Notes: generated from the sequence alone by a model not told the origin. A stretch of 64,000 bases of DNA from Obelidium mucronatum (GCA_025765595.1 JAIVFH010000117.1:35834-99833), one strand, 5' to 3'; shown: positions 44,194 to 55,964, counted from the first letter of the stretch. A program made the numbers and translations.

Positions 44194-45737
44194 CTAAGCC
44201 GCTTTGATTTCCCCGTTACACAAATACGTCAGTTTACTTGCTTGTGTCAGCTTTGAACCCCACGTCTTGAGTCCCGCCAAAAAGGCAGTTGTACTGGACG
44301 TTGAATTCAGTACTCGCCAGTCTCTCCAGAGGGTTGCCATAAACTTTAGCTCCTCAAATTGCACTGCAATCTTCAAGTTCGGATACTTTTGCACCACAGT
44401 TTGGTTGAAGACGGAGGCATACCATTGGTCGTGAATGACACCTGATGTAACCGCCTTTGGGTCTCCCGGTACTGAGATACTGACACCAGGCTTTCCGCCA
44501 ACATCGGTGTACAGGAATGGGGCCCCCGTTTCTGGAAGCATCATTGGCTTATTGAATCCTTCAGGACTACTGTACCGTTTGTAAAAGTTGTAGTTTGTCT
44601 TCCAGACGTCCGACGGATCTTGGTTATGCCCAGTACCAGTCATATAACCTTCAAAGAATCCATCTGGAACTTTATAATTTTTGTCTTCATCGGCTGGGTA
44701 ATAGTAGAGAGAGAGGCCGACCCAATCCACGTATTCAGCACCGGGCCAATATGGACCGTATGGATCATCAAATTTATCAATTTTTCCATTTTTGTCTGTA
44801 TCCATGGCGATAAAGTTTGCAGTTCCTTCGGCGGGAAGCGGAATACCACCAGAAGATCCAAAGGGATAACCGAATCCAATGTTGGGTCCCCACACCATTG
44901 CAGTCATGTTTGTGAATTTTCGAAGGGATATGGCCATTCCTTGGAAGCATGGAATGAAGCCAGTAGGGTCGAAGCCGTATGTACTCCATGGCCCTTTTTG
45001 GTGATTTGTTAAGTTTTTTTTTCGATGAGCATACATAAGGGGCAAACACAAACCATTCATTTCATGACCGAAACGGAGGTAAATAGGTACACCGTAAGCA
45101 GAGTTGATAGTGGCGAGCCCTTTACTTAAGGCATCAAAGTGTTCATTGGTATAAGATCTTACAGGAGCAGCCATGAGCATAGTGATTTCAAGACTGGCAC
45201 CAACACGGCCGGCTTCACTGCCGTACCAGTTGAGCATAGATTGGTCATAGAAGCCTGTAAAGAGAGGACTGAATTCCTGTGGACGAATCGAAAGCGTTTT
45301 TGGTTAAGATAGTGGCTCCCAAAGCGGGAAATGTGCGTCATACTGCCAATGTTCCCCCCCAATCCAATCCAACCCACACACTCTGTGGTACACACCATGT
45401 ATGCATTGAACACCGTCGGCCTGAACCCGCCGAGCAAATCCACGATCCTCGTTGGAGTATCGTACGACCAGTCGAGGGAGAAGCCCAGCATCTGGCCCGG
45501 CACTTGCGGCTCGAGCCGCGCAAAGCCGGACTTTGGGTTGTAGGCACAGTCCTGCCTGGCCGAGCCGTCCTCGTTGGTGATCTCGATGGGCTGCAGGCCG
45601 TCGAAGAAGGCTGGCGTTGCCCTCGAGTGCAGATCGTAGATGCGCCAGCTGAACCACAGCATGCAGAAGAGGCCGATGGCCATTGCCACGACTGCCTTTG
45701 TCCAGAAGAGGCAGTGGAGGACGCTGTGCCGAATCAT
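44194..45737 (-). CDS. membrane-anchored GH26-like glycoside hydrolase
   Basis: Three exons, 45737..45396, 45276..45054 and 44993..44194; 454 aa from the first ATG. A hydrophobic segment at ~12-33 is a type II anchor or uncleaved signal. The catalytic domain resembles GH26: SLDWSYDTP, PIYLRFGHEMNGPWSTYG (acid/base Glu, assembled across intron 2), MVWGPNIGFGYPF, VDWVGLSLYYYP, and MMLPETGAPF near the expected nucleophile. An insert reading DTDKNGKIDKFDDPYG looks like a calcium-binding loop. GH26 members cleave beta-mannan or related glucans; an extracellular or wall-remodelling role fits the anchor. Exon 1 is markedly GC-rich compared with the rest of the gene and its neighbours. Confidence 0.75.
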
Positions 45738-46026
45738 TTCCAAAGAGCAATTTCGTGAATAGAATTTTCACGCTTTTCAATCAATAGTCATTCATCAGCC
45801 TTTGCAGTTTATTAAAAGTTGTTCTGGGAAGAGACTCTATTGTGGAGGTAATATGCTGTCTACTGCTAGAGTCTCTTTCCTGAAGACGATGCTGATTACT
45901 GTATGCACTGCTTTCGATCGGGAGGCTTGGTGGTTCTAATCACACCAACGCGAGGACCTCCAAAGGCTTCAAGATACATCCGTTCCCATAGTCATATTGA
46001 CATCTTCATCAATACGAAAGAAAAAC
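45738..46026. promoter_or_regulatory. divergent promoter region, GH26 / DGAT2
   Basis: A 289-base gap separates divergently transcribed genes and must hold both promoters. No specific element can be assigned. Confidence 0.35.
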
Positions 46027-47186
46027 ATGAAAATCCAACATAGATCTGTAGAACCACGTTTACTCCAACTGCTGGCTGTAACAACCATGCTACTTTCCCC
46101 TATCGGCATGCTTGCGGCGTTCATGGCTACTCTCAAGATAAAGAGTCGCAAGGTTTGTATTCTTTGTTTTACTTTTTGATACCTGTCAAACGTCTTTCTT
46201 GGCTTTGAGCTAACTTCATCCACCATTTACAGATTCGGGCTGCTCTATTATCATTTATTCTCTATACATTCTTCAACAAAGCGCACGAACGACGAGGCCG
46301 AAACAATGGATGGCTGCGGGATCTGTTTACTTGGAATCTCTGTGCCGATTACTTTCCAATATCGCTGCATAAAACAGTCAATCTACCACGGGATAAACCC
46401 TATGTATTTGCATATCATCCACATGGGTGCATATCTCTTTTTATTTTTAGTTCTTTTGAATTTCATTGCCCATCTTAATGAATGACTTTTCTAACCATAC
46501 ATTCAAACCTCAGGATCCTTGGAGCAGGTGTTGTGCTTGGAATCGCAACCAACGCTCTTGGAATTAAGCAGCTTCTGCCCGGAGTCAACATCCATCCAGC
46601 CACCTTAGACATGAACTTTAGGATCCCTGTATTCCGAGATTTTCTACTCAGCCTCGGATTCATCAGCTGCGAATCCACAGCGCTTGACGCCGTATTGTCC
46701 AACAATGAAAGCGTCATGCTGGCCGTAGGCGGTGCCGCGGAAGCCATGGATTCCCGTCCTGGAACAAACTTCCTCACATTGGATACCCGTCTTGGATTCA
46801 TTCGTCTCGCGTTACGCCATGGCGCGTCTTTGGTTCCAGTATTTGGATTCGGCGAAACAGATATCTTTTCTCAAACAGAGAATCGAGAAGGCTCCTTTCT
46901 TCGAAGATTCCAAGAACTGTTCAAGGACTGGTTTACATTCAGTCCTGTGTTTTTTTACGGAAGATTCGGAGTGGTGATACCGTATCGTCGGCCTGTCGCT
47001 GTGGTCATTGGGAAACCAATTCATGTGCCTAAACTTTTGGATCCCAGCGATCTGCAAGTGCGGAAATGGCATTCCGTGTATGTGAAAGCTTTGAAAGAGT
47101 TGTACAATGCGCATAAAGATGAGTTGCTGCCACATCGGACGTCGGATTTGGTGATTGTCGATCAAATCGCGGTACCGAAACTGTGA
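46027..47186 (+). CDS. diacylglycerol O-acyltransferase, DGAT2 family
   Basis: Three exons, 46027..46152, 46233..46426 and 46514..47186; 330 aa. Transfers an acyl group from acyl-CoA to diacylglycerol, the last step of triacylglycerol synthesis at the ER and lipid droplets. Hydrophobic hairpin ~10-45, then the YFP-like ADYFPISLHKT, the active-site HPHG (completed across intron 2), and a GGAAEAMDSRPG block matching the family GGxxEA. LDTRLGFIRLALRHGASLVPVFGFGE corresponds to the RxGFxxxAxxxGxxLVPV block. FGVVIPYRRPVAVVIGKPI near the C-terminus corresponds to the usual PxR..VxxVVGxPI. Could be a monoacylglycerol acyltransferase; the residues do not separate these. Confidence 0.92.
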
Positions 47187-47498
47187 TTTGTTCAAATAAA
47201 CCTCTTTTGTTTGGGCATTAATATAATAGGCTGTGTCTGTGCAATTCCTTCCGCGCTACGGGGTGACAGGCTGACGCAATATATCGAAAAATTAGGGTTC
47301 ATCAGAAAAGTTTTGTCTAGACTCTGAAAACAGCGTGATACTTTGTCTCAAGCGGACCAGTAAACACAATAATTGATTCATATATCAATCAATAACATAT
47401 TCAGACTTTGGATCAGGCGGTGTCTTGACAGACCTGGACCCAGAAAAGATTTTTCGGGAGGTCTCGGGATTCGGAGTCCCTCTGTAATAAAAAAAAAC

Positions 47499-48942
47499 AT
47501 GCCTCAGTTCAACAGCACTCAGGCTGCACACGACTCTATCGATTCGCTACCGGAAGACCTGCTTGTAGCGGACAAGATCCCATTCACGGCGCTAGACAAA
47601 TTCCACATTACAAACGACGAAGAAACAACGGATGAGGTTGAATACCCTGACGGAGGTCTGCAGGCCTGGTTGGTTGTGATTGGCTCCTTTGTTGCCCACT
47701 TCCTTGTCCTCGGAAATGTTTATAGTTTCGGTATCTTCAACTCGTTCTATGCCGATATTGGGGTGACGATTTTTTATTTGTTGGCTTAAGCACCGTCACT
47801 TTCTTACTAACAGTAATCGTATACTATACAGGTAGGAAGCGCAGCCGAAGTTGCTCTCATTGGAAGCATTGGTATCGCCAGCATCTACATTCTCGGCATC
47901 CTCTCATCCACACTCGCGGAACGCCTTGGATTCCGTCAAGTGATTTTCAGCGGAATTCTCCTTCTTTCTTCTGGCTTATTTCTTGCATCTTTTACTACCT
48001 CACTGCCAATCCTGATACTTACTCAAGGACTCATGTTTGGAATTGGGTCGTGTTTTGTGTACTTCCCCTCAGTTAGTTTACCTTCACAATGGTTCTTGAA
48101 GAAGCGAGGTCTCGCCATGGGAATAGCTGTTTCTGGGAGTGGGTTGGGAGGGCTTGTGTTTTCTATTCTTTCTCAGAGACTGTTGGACACACTTGGACGT
48201 GAGTGGACACTTCGGGTCACGGCCATCATCTGTCTAGGTACGGTTTATGAATTTAAGAAAACCTCAAAAGTTTGCCTACATTGAATACCGTTTCTTAGTT
48301 CTGATGTCCATCTTTGTCCCATTCATGAAAACGCGCATCCCACCCAGAAAGGGGAAAGCCGGCATGTCGTTCCTCAAGAACCCAGGCTTCTACTGCCTTT
48401 TATTCGCGTGCTTTTTTGGCGCCTTTTGTGAATTCGTTCCAGTCTACTTTTTGACAATCTACGGCCAAGACAAACTTGGCTTAACAAAAGCAGATGGAAG
48501 TGTTATTCTTTCCGTATACAATGGCTTCAACATGATTGGCAGACTTGCCCTCGGTCTCGCGTCGGATAAACTAGGGCCCATGAACTCCATGATGGCGTGT
48601 ACGTGGTTGACGGTCGTGTGTATATTCAGTTGGCTTGCCACAACCAGTTTCGGTGGTGTTTGTGCATTGAGTGCCGCGATAGGGTTCTTTGATGGTGGGT
48701 TTTGGACGCTGTTTCCCATAGCCGTGGTTGAGTTGTGTGGAGCGGATGGAACGCTGATTAATATGATGGCGATTTTGTATACTTTCATGACTATTGCTGT
48801 GTTTGGTACGCCTCCTTTGTCTGGATTTATTAAAGATGCATGGGGGCTGGATTGGATGATTGTTTATGCTGGTGGGTTGGCGATATTGGCTGCGTTGGCG
48901 AGTACTGGCGCGAGGTTTGTTCACGCAAGAGGTCGGCATTGA
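47499..48942 (+). CDS. MFS transporter, monocarboxylate-transporter-like
   Basis: Three exons, 47499..47762, 47832..48237 and 48299..48942; 437 aa. A soluble N-terminus of ~50 residues leads into PDGGLQAWLVVIGSFVAHF, the conserved [D/E]G[G/S][W/F]xW entry to helix 1 of the monocarboxylate porter family. About 12 membrane segments follow, with a central basic loop (MKTRIPPRKGK). The second half has GRLALGLASDKLGP, the MFS motif A equivalent. Intact. Fungal members carry monocarboxylates, riboflavin or remain orphans; substrate cannot be inferred. Confidence 0.88.
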
Positions 48943-49286
48943 TTCTTTCATTTTTTTACGGTTATCATTCTCCATCCATAATACAAGCCACATGCAAATC
49001 AATATACCGAATAATAAAGGAGTTTAATCACACGTGCATTTTACAACGTTAAAGCGGGAATCTTGAAAGTGCCACAATTCGATTTCGCGACAAAATTTTC
49101 CGAAAGCGTGGGTGGTTGGCGCAATCCCCACGCTGTTTCACGTGCAAAATGGCACCATATTATCAGTTATGACGTCAACGACCCAAGAAAAACTATTAAT
49201 ACGCAGCGAATATCTCTCCGACAAGTAACCCCACAAAAAAAGGTTGCGACTTCAACTCGCCAAATCAATAAGCAAAAACGAACGAA

Positions 49287-49610
49287 ATGGCCGACTTTAC
49301 TCAATGGTGCTTCAACTGCCAAAAGAAACTGCAGCATGAAGGACTCTACTGCTCAAAGCAATGCCGCCATGAAGATTCTGGGATTAACGAGGCCGATTCA
49401 CTCTTCTTTACAACCGCATCGCCTACCGTGTCTCGAGCATCCTCTGTTTACGATGCCTTTGCCATCGCAGAGTTTTCGGTGGAATCCGACAGCCGACGAT
49501 CTTCAGTTACTTCAACGACATCAACATTGTCGGGCGACTTTGCAAACGTACATTCGATTCTTTCTCCAGCTTTCTCTTTGGAATTCAAGTCACGAAAGCG
49601 AAGAAACTAG
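49287..49610 (+). CDS. small Cys-motif protein, Ecl1-like
   Basis: 107 aa, single exon. The N-terminus has WCFNCQKKL, then GLYCSKQCRHED, i.e. C-x2-C ... C-x3-C, followed by a Ser-rich disordered region and a basic end. This short treble-clef-like motif at the extreme N-terminus plus Ser-rich tail is the pattern of the fungal Ecl1/2/3 lifespan-regulatory small proteins. They are induced by nutrient limitation and thought to bind zinc. Assignment is on motif alone, so it could also be another small zinc-ribbon protein. Confidence 0.55.
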   Translation: MADFTQWCFNCQKKLQHEGLYCSKQCRHEDSGINEADSLFFTTASPTVSRASSVYDAFAIAEFSVESDSRRSSVTSTTSTLSGDFANVHSILSPAFSLEFKSRKRRN

Positions 49611-49735
49611 ATCCAACACATTATGTTTTTGTTTGATTTTTGATACCCTCTTCGCCTAAAAGAGACGATGGCTATTATTTTATTTATAGAAAAAGAAGTA
49701 AGCAATAAAACCAAAAAGAGTTCGTTTTAAAAAAA

Positions 49736-50380
49736 ATGCTGGAATTCACAGCCGCAATAGAAAATGGAACCGAACTGAAAGCCAAAGATGCGGAATCGCT
49801 CATCAGACACTTTGACAAGGATCAGGTCATTGAGTTGATGAATCAAAACAAGACTTTGATTTTGTTCTTTGGCCGAAACGAGTGTCCATACACTCGCGGC
49901 TTGTCCCCAATGGTATTTCTTTCTTTTTTTTTTGAAGAATGTGGGAAGGCGGTTAATGTTTATTGGTCCGGGAATGCTCTACCATAGTGGTTGTCGGTCC
50001 AATCACTGTTTGAATCTCGATATCCATCAACTCCCATCCACTTGGCCAAAGTACTCTGCGATCAAATTGAAGACTTTTGCAAACAAGAAATGAAGGCGCT
50101 GTCTATACCCGGAATCCATTGGTATCAAAATGGCAAACTGGTGTCAGATTTGCCTGTCAGCCACCAGAAGTTATGGGATAGCGTCAAACGGATTTCAGAC
50201 GATTCTCTAGCGTAATTTCGTTGAATTTTTTATTCTGTTATTTTTCTTCGCTTTGTTTGACACTCCAACGATAGATTAAACAAAGCTCGTGATGTTCCCA
50301 CATCAAGCAAAGAAGAAAAAAAGCTGAAGAAACAGAAAGCAAAGGAAACTGCTGATGAAGCCGACCTTTCAATACGGTGA
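49736..50380 (+). CDS. thioredoxin-fold protein with CPYT site (Trx-like 1)
   Basis: Exons 49736..49912, 49988..50211 and 50275..50380. N-terminus: ILFFGRNECPYTRGLSPMW, i.e. a beta strand into a C-P-Y-T site where thioredoxins have CxxC. Then AKVLCDQIEDFC, a paired C-x6-C shared with the next three genes in the cluster, IPGIHWYQNGK (the cis-Pro/GxPT region), and a Lys-rich tail from exon 3. Unlike its paralogues there is no membrane segment. If exon 3 is not used, the protein ends at 50215 and the overlap with the next gene disappears. Confidence 0.65.
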
Positions 50381-51122
50381 ATTTTTGACTCCGTTTTGGT
50401 TCTACAGCAAACATTTTCATTCCATGGCTCACGTTCTTCAACAAATCAGACAACTTCATACTACAAAAGTGATATCGACAACAGCCCAAGGAAGACATGT
50501 TCTCTTTTATGGAGCCAATTATTGTCCGTTTACGCAAAGATTTACTCCTCAATGGCTCGAATTTCAAGAATTGTACGATTCAAAGTCGGATTGGAAATCA
50601 CTCTTTACGATATACAAGGTCCAATGCGCTGAAGATGAGAATTTCTGCATTGATCAAGGAGTGGATGGATATCCGACTCTGTTTCCTTATTCCGACGGTT
50701 TAAGGCTGGACGAAATCGATACTGACTATTTGGTTGAGAGTGTGGATGCATTGGTTGCAAAATGGGCGAGCCTTGTATCTGTTGATAAAGAGGCTTCGAT
50801 TGAGAAAGCCTTTGTCAGCGATTCTCCAGTCTCAAGCGCTTCAATACCACCTATTTTGCCAGTACAACCACCTATTGTCCTTTCGAATCCAATTGAAGAT
50901 GAAATTTCACAGCAACCTGTTCACATTGTGACCCACAACCACAATAACCAGAAACTCGAGGCTTCGGTATGTATTTTACCGGAAATTCGCCGAAGTTTGG
51001 CTGACCAGAAAACAACACAGATTATGTCGGTGATATATCTTTTGTTTTCCGCTGCAGTTATGATTGGTATCTTTTTCTTCGTATGCAGGAGGCGTATCCG
51101 CATCACCCGAACTTGGAATTAA
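50355..51122 (+). CDS. tail-anchored thioredoxin-fold protein with CPFT site (Trx-like 2)
   Basis: 255 aa from 50355; a second ATG at 50424 would avoid overlapping the previous gene. HVLFYGANYCPFTQRFTPQW carries the single-Cys active-site loop. YKVQCAEDENFCIDQGVDGYPTLFPY has the family C-x6-C and the GYPT cis-Pro. A Pro/Ser-rich stalk leads to a membrane helix (~228-245) and a basic tail CRRRIRITR. With no signal peptide, positive charges after the helix predict the thioredoxin domain on the exoplasmic side. A disulfide-handling or pseudo-PDI role is inference; with only one Cys in the loop, oxidase activity is unlikely. Confidence 0.7.
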   Translation: MKPTFQYGEFLTPFWFYSKHFHSMAHVLQQIRQLHTTKVISTTAQGRHVLFYGANYCPFTQRFTPQWLEFQELYDSKSDWKSLFTIYKVQCAEDENFCIDQGVDGYPTLFPYSDGLRLDEIDTDYLVESVDALVAKWASLVSVDKEASIEKAFVSDSPVSSASIPPILPVQPPIVLSNPIEDEISQQPVHIVTHNHNNQKLEASVCILPEIRRSLADQKTTQIMSVIYLLFSAAVMIGIFFFVCRRRIRITRTWN

Positions 51123-51205
51123 ATGCATCTGCTTCATGTTTTATCCAACACAATTCAAACTTCTGATGGAGCTGTATTCTTTATAAACAAAAAAACAACC
51201 CCCTT

Positions 51206-52206
51206 CTATCTCCCCTCTTCTACGGGAGCATATCCCTTGCCCTTTCTCGTCACAGCTTTCCTTACAACAAACCCAGCGAATATTAAAAACCCAACAACCA
51301 GAACCAACATCTCTACAGGAATAACTGTCTCCGCGATCCCCACAGTTCCACCAATCGCTTCCTCCTCCAACTTGTTATGACTAATCACATCCATCTCGTG
51401 TTCCTTCATTGGCACAACCAAACTATCCTCGGGTCGAGAAAATTCAATATCCTGTCGTCCTTGTTTCACCGTCTCCACAGTCTTTTGAACAAAATCCCAA
51501 ATATTGTCGCGCTCCAAGAATTCAGTAATGTAATGTCCTTTATGGTACAAGACGATTGTTGGGAATCCCACGTCTCGCATGTAATGGAAGCATAGTGGTT
51601 GGTTGTCGCCGCATTGTACTTTGGCGAGGGAAAAGTGTTCCGTTTCGTTGAGGTGGTAAAAGTCGAATTGGTATTGCATGTTTAGCCAGACGGCGGTGTA
51701 TTGCTGGGTGAATTGTGTGAGATATTTTGTTGAAAATGGGAGTGTAGATGGCTGGTGTGAACCCTTCGCTTTAACTGCAAACAACCATCCCTTGTTGTAA
51801 GGTACGCTAGTTTATCCGCAATTCGACTGCTTGAATCCCGACTTCGCCTTTACTCAAACCTTTCAAAGTTACCTGAGTATACGGACAGAAGACAGCACCG
51901 TAGAACAAGATGTGGGTATCTTGTTGAATCGTATCATAGACTTGGTCCAGTGGCAGCTGCCTGCAAGACATTTTGATCCGTTAGCCTCTCAAGTTGCAAT
52001 GCACCATCCAATGGCAATGCACACCTCACTTCTAGATCCAGTTTATCAGCGTAGGCTCTCAATTCTTCTCTCGACATTCCACCATGTTTGGATGCATCCC
52101 ATTCTTCCTCCTCATCACCAGTGTGTCCTTGGTGATCAGATGAACTCATTTCACTTTTTTTGTCTTCTATTTTTAGATTCCAGTCGTTTATGTACACTGG
52201 GGACAT
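51206..52206 (-). CDS. tail-anchored thioredoxin-fold protein with CPYT site (Trx-like 3)
   Basis: Exons 52206..52030, 51956..51860 and 51774..51206; 280 aa. N-terminal acidic segment, then HILFYGAVFCPYTQ, LAKVQCGDNQPLCFHY (C-x6-C), VGFPTIVLYHKG (cis-Pro), a linker, a membrane helix (VEMLVLVVGFLIFAGFVV) and a basic tail. Same architecture as the two genes to its left but on the opposite strand, convergent with Trx-like 2 across only ~80 bases. The intron-1 acceptor was chosen as the second AG of a tandem pair because only that keeps frame. Confidence 0.7.
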
Positions 52207-52834
52207 AACAGTAGTCAAAGCAGATGTCTGCTGTCGATTCTAGAGCTCTAAATGTATATTCTAGCCATCTAGTTTATTTATTATTCCTTTCATTCTTCGA
52301 CGGCTTGGCTTCAAATACGATTTTACATGGGGACAAACAAAAAACGGAATGGAGAGTGTCTTTTTTTTCGTATTCTCGTTCATTGTCATTTTCATTCCAA
52401 ATGTCAACTGGAGGGCTTGTGCTGTCAACTGGTTTGCAAGAAATTTTGTTTTGTTTTCATTGGAGCGGGTTAAAACTGACCTCTTCAAGCAGAATATTTG
52501 GCTGCTTATAATACGATGCAACACATCGAAATTCCTCTATTTTAAACAGCCATCAGTATCGCAGTGCTACTCGCTAGGTTTCACACACCCAGACTATTCG
52601 CCACATATCAAAAAATTCATTACAAAAGTATCACAGAGAAACACTTCATCCCCCAACTACTTCAATTCCATAATTACGTAAGTTTGAACTTGCAATCGAG
52701 TTTTTAATGAATTCATTTTCTGTTTGCCAGGTGTCGATATAAATACTAGACGACTGGTACCACAAAAGATTCAAATATCTACTAGCATCTTCAAATAATT
52801 CTGTCTCTGCATCCAACCACATATTTTAATAATC
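52207..52834. other. intergenic, divergent promoters
   Basis: About 630 bases between the divergent Trx-like 3 and the His-Gly repeat protein. A TATA-like AT-rich tract (GATATAAATA near 52736) lies about 100 bases upstream of the latter's ATG. No gene seen. Confidence 0.4.
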
Positions 52835-54399
52835 ATGCAAATCCGATCCGCTCTTTTCATTGCTGCATCTCTGCTCTCTACTATCCCAACACCAGCGGTT
52901 GGGATCGCTCTTTCGGTACCACAAAATGCCGCTGGTGGTAACCAAGTTATTGCTGGTTCTCAACAAGAATACGTTCGATTCCGACGAAATGAGCATGAAG
53001 CACCTGCCGCTCCAGCTGGAGAACATGGAGCTGCACCAGCTGCTGGTGAGCATGGTGGTGAAGCCAAGAAGGAAGAACACGGAGCTGCTCCAGCTGGTGA
53101 ACATGGTGCCGCTCCAGCTGCCGGAGAACACGGAGCTGCTCCAGCTGCTGGAGAACATGGTGGTGAAGCAAAGAAGGAAGGTGAACACGGAGCTGCTCCA
53201 GCTGCTGGAGGTCACGGTGCTGAAGCAAAGAAGGAAGGTGAACACGGAGCTGCTCCAGCTGGTGAACATGGTGCTGCTCCAGCTGCTGGAGGTCACGGTG
53301 CTGAAGCAAAGAAGGAAGGTGAACACGGAGCTGCTCCAGCTGCTGGAGGTCATGGAGCTGCTCCAGCTGCTGGAGGTCACGGAGAAGCTAAGCCAGCCGG
53401 TGAACATGGTGCTGCTCCAGCTGCCGGAGGTCATGGAGCTGCTCCAGCTGCTGGAGGTCACGGAGAAGCTAAGCCAGCCGGTGAACATGGTGCTGCTCCA
53501 GCTGCTGGAGGTCATGGAGCTGCTCCAGCTGCTGGAGGTCACGGAGAAGCTAAGCCAGCCGGTGAACATGGTGCTGCTCCAGCTGCCGGAGGTCATGGCG
53601 CTGCTCCAGCTGCTGGAGGTCACGGAGAAGCTAAGCCAGCTGCTGGAGGTCACGGAGCTGCTCCAGCTGCCGGAGGTCACGGTGCCGCTCCAGCTGCTGG
53701 AGGTCACGGAGAAGCAAAGCCAGCCGGTGAACATGGGGGTGCCGCTAAGGGCGCCGCTGGTGGTAGTGTTGGCCAGGCTAGACCTCAAATGATCATCATC
53801 ATGATGCCAGAACTCTTCAGTTGGTACGCGTTGATGGCCATGCTTCTTGGTCTTCAACCTTCTTTCGGTCAAGCCTTCTTTTCTGGTTTGTCTACCAGAC
53901 CAAGTTTCAACACCTTCTACAGCATCCGGGCGACTGACAATGCTTATGATTCCCAACTTGAAACTATCAATCTCATTAACCAAATTTCCTTGGCCAACCA
54001 GACTTTGTAAGCTTCATATCTTAGCGTCTTCCGTTTGTTGCCATTTACTCACACAACACATCCATTTTTTTCAGGGACTATGACTCACCAGCCAGGACTG
54101 CCAAGTTCGTCAGCAAGTTAGCCACGGAAAACAACGTGCCAATTTCTTTGCTTGGTACTCTCGCATCTAGCGTTGTTGATACGTTGGCTGCAAACGATGT
54201 TACCTCCGGACCTGTATTCAACACTTTCCAAGCAGTCAGCCGCGCTGCGAATCAAACGTTCACCACCTCTACATCTGCCACAATCACTGGTAGCACAGCG
54301 GCTGCTACTTCTATCCCTCCGACTATTCTCTCAAGCGCGGCAATGTCTTTCGTTGCTTACGCTTGTGTACCAACTGTTCTCGCCATGCTTCTCTTCTAA
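52835..54399 (+). CDS. secreted His/Gly/Ala repeat protein with GPI-like tail (surface protein 1)
   Basis: Exons 52835..54006 and 54075..54399; 498 aa. Signal peptide (MQIRSALFIAASLLSTIP), then residues ~65-305 made of tandem GEHGAAPAAGGHG units with EAKPA spacers, rich in His. After the repeats come a hydrophobic PQMIIIMMPELFSWY stretch, the block FNTFYSIRATDNAYDSQLETI, and the domain AKFVSKLATENNVPISLL...DTLAANDVTSGP shared with the other three surface proteins. A Ser/Thr-rich segment and a C-terminal hydrophobic tail (about 20 residues, no charge after it) indicate GPI attachment. The histidine array could bind metal; function otherwise unknown. Confidence 0.75.
53005..53745. repeat. coding tandem repeats, GEHG/GGHG AAPAA units
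   Basis: Roughly twenty-five copies of a 21-30 base unit encoding (G/A)(E/G)HGAAPAA or its EAKPA variant. Higher-order ~117-base blocks (for example 53370-53480 repeated at 53480-53600) are nearly identical in DNA, indicating recent slippage or unequal exchange. The array opens long frames on all three other readings, which are artefacts. Confidence 0.85.
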
Positions 54400-54714
54400 G
54401 AAATGCAACAAAAAACACCGTCTGTCTGGCTGGATCAGACACTATTTTTTTATCACTTTCATTTCCATGTGCATCGCATTCCCCTTCCATTTGTATCTTT
54501 CAATTATTTTGGTTATTTTGGCAAATAATATCATTGGCATTCTACTTCATGCATTCTATGTCTTTGAATACTCTTTACGTGGTTGTCCTCACATCTGTCA
54601 ACGTCCGAAAAGTTTGGCGGCACGGTTGTGTTGACAATTGTTGGAATAATAATAATTATAAAAAAATTTTAATGACGATTTTCATTCCCAAAAACAATCT
54701 CTGACAAAAACACT

Positions 54715-55964
54715 ATGAAGAGCGTCTTGCTGACCTTGCTGGTGCTCAGTAGTATTTCTACAGCGCTTCAATCGAAATGTGCAAGTCTCGAAAGACGCAT
54801 CAATGTCCCTTTGGAGGATGGACTCGACAAACCGAACGCACTGCCTATCGGTCTGGCTCGAATGGCAGAAGAGGCAATGCAAACTACATCAACAACTGGA
54901 GGAGAAGAGCCGCTCTTGAAGTACGACTCAAACTCGAAGCAGCTCTTGTTTGGAAAGCAGCTGATTATGGACGATCGATTCATTGGGACAATTGCATCAT
55001 CGCTTCCTAATGATAATAATGGGCCAGTGTCTACTGACCAGTGTGCATTTGTGCTTCAAGTAATCGGACGTCTCCCTATCCGCGAGAGTTATAAAGCCGA
55101 AGTGTCAGAGATCGCTCTGGTGACCAATGTGGAGGCAAAGAACGTAGTCCGGATTGCGGAAAAGTCGAAAGAGAGCTTTCGGCCGTACAAGGAGTTGTTT
55201 GAAAAGTTTGTCAAAGTGGCTGAGGTTGTGGTGGCTTCGCCGGGTGAAGAAAGCAGCAAAGAGCCGCAAGGGAAGGAGCCAGCGATAAAGCCCGAGGCTC
55301 CTAGTTCGGCCGCTGAGCCAATCAGCCACGGTGATGTTGCTCTTCCGCCGCTTCCTTCTCCGATTGGAGTAAAGCCAAAAGCTCAGCAAGGCATTCCGGT
55401 TCTCCCACAGCTTCTGCCAGACTATGTGACAATGGTGATCTATCTCGGACTTCCTCCTTCGCGTGCAGTGCCGTTCTTTATGGATTTGTCGAGTCGTTCA
55501 GCATTTAACGCCTTCTTTCGGATTCGAGCTTCAACAAATCAAACAGATTCCCAGCTGCAAACTCTGAATATAATCAATGCCATTTCATTGCACAACGAAA
55601 CTTTGTAACTATTTCCTTACTATTTGGCATGTTTGACAGCTCTAACACTATCACACAGAAGCGTCGCCACTCCCTCCGAAATCAAGGATTTTACTGCGGA
55701 AGTTGCCACGAACGAAAACGTGCCATTGGTTCTCGTGACCAATCTAGCTGCTGGTGTGCTTGATACAATGAAAGCCAACAACGTGACTCGAGGACCTGTT
55801 TACCAATCGTTGTTGCAATCAGTCAAGCTGTTGATAACAGCTCCGCCCCTATTACAGCCACAATTACAGCCACAATTACTTCTGATATTCTTTATCAAAG
55901 CGATTCGACAAAGCTTTTGGCTGTATCAGCTCTTCCTATTTTGTTGCTTTTCTTTGGCATTTAA
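54715..55964 (+). CDS. secreted protein with GPI-like tail (surface protein 2), frame break near 3' end
   Basis: Exon 1 is 54715..55605, with an intron to about 55659. Signal peptide, a mixed N-terminal domain with SSLPNDNNGPVSTDQCAFVLQ and Glu/Lys-rich helices, a Pro-rich linker, then FNAFFRIRASTNQTDSQLQTL and FTAEVATNENVPLVLV...DTMKANNVTRGP, colinear with surface protein 1. Beyond GPVYQSLLQ (~55820) the expected Ser/Thr segment and hydrophobic tail (ITATITATITSD... LLAVSALPILLLFFGI, stop at 55962-55964) lie one frame over. In the uncorrected frame the reading continues straight into the thioredoxin gene at 56014. I favour two separate genes with a one-base loss in this one. Confidence 0.65.

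Noticed and set aside
52826..53983. 385-codon antisense frame and a 310-codon alternative + frame over the His-Gly repeats
   Set aside because: Tandem repeats keep all frames open. Only the frame with signal peptide, shared C-terminal domain and exon 2 makes sense.
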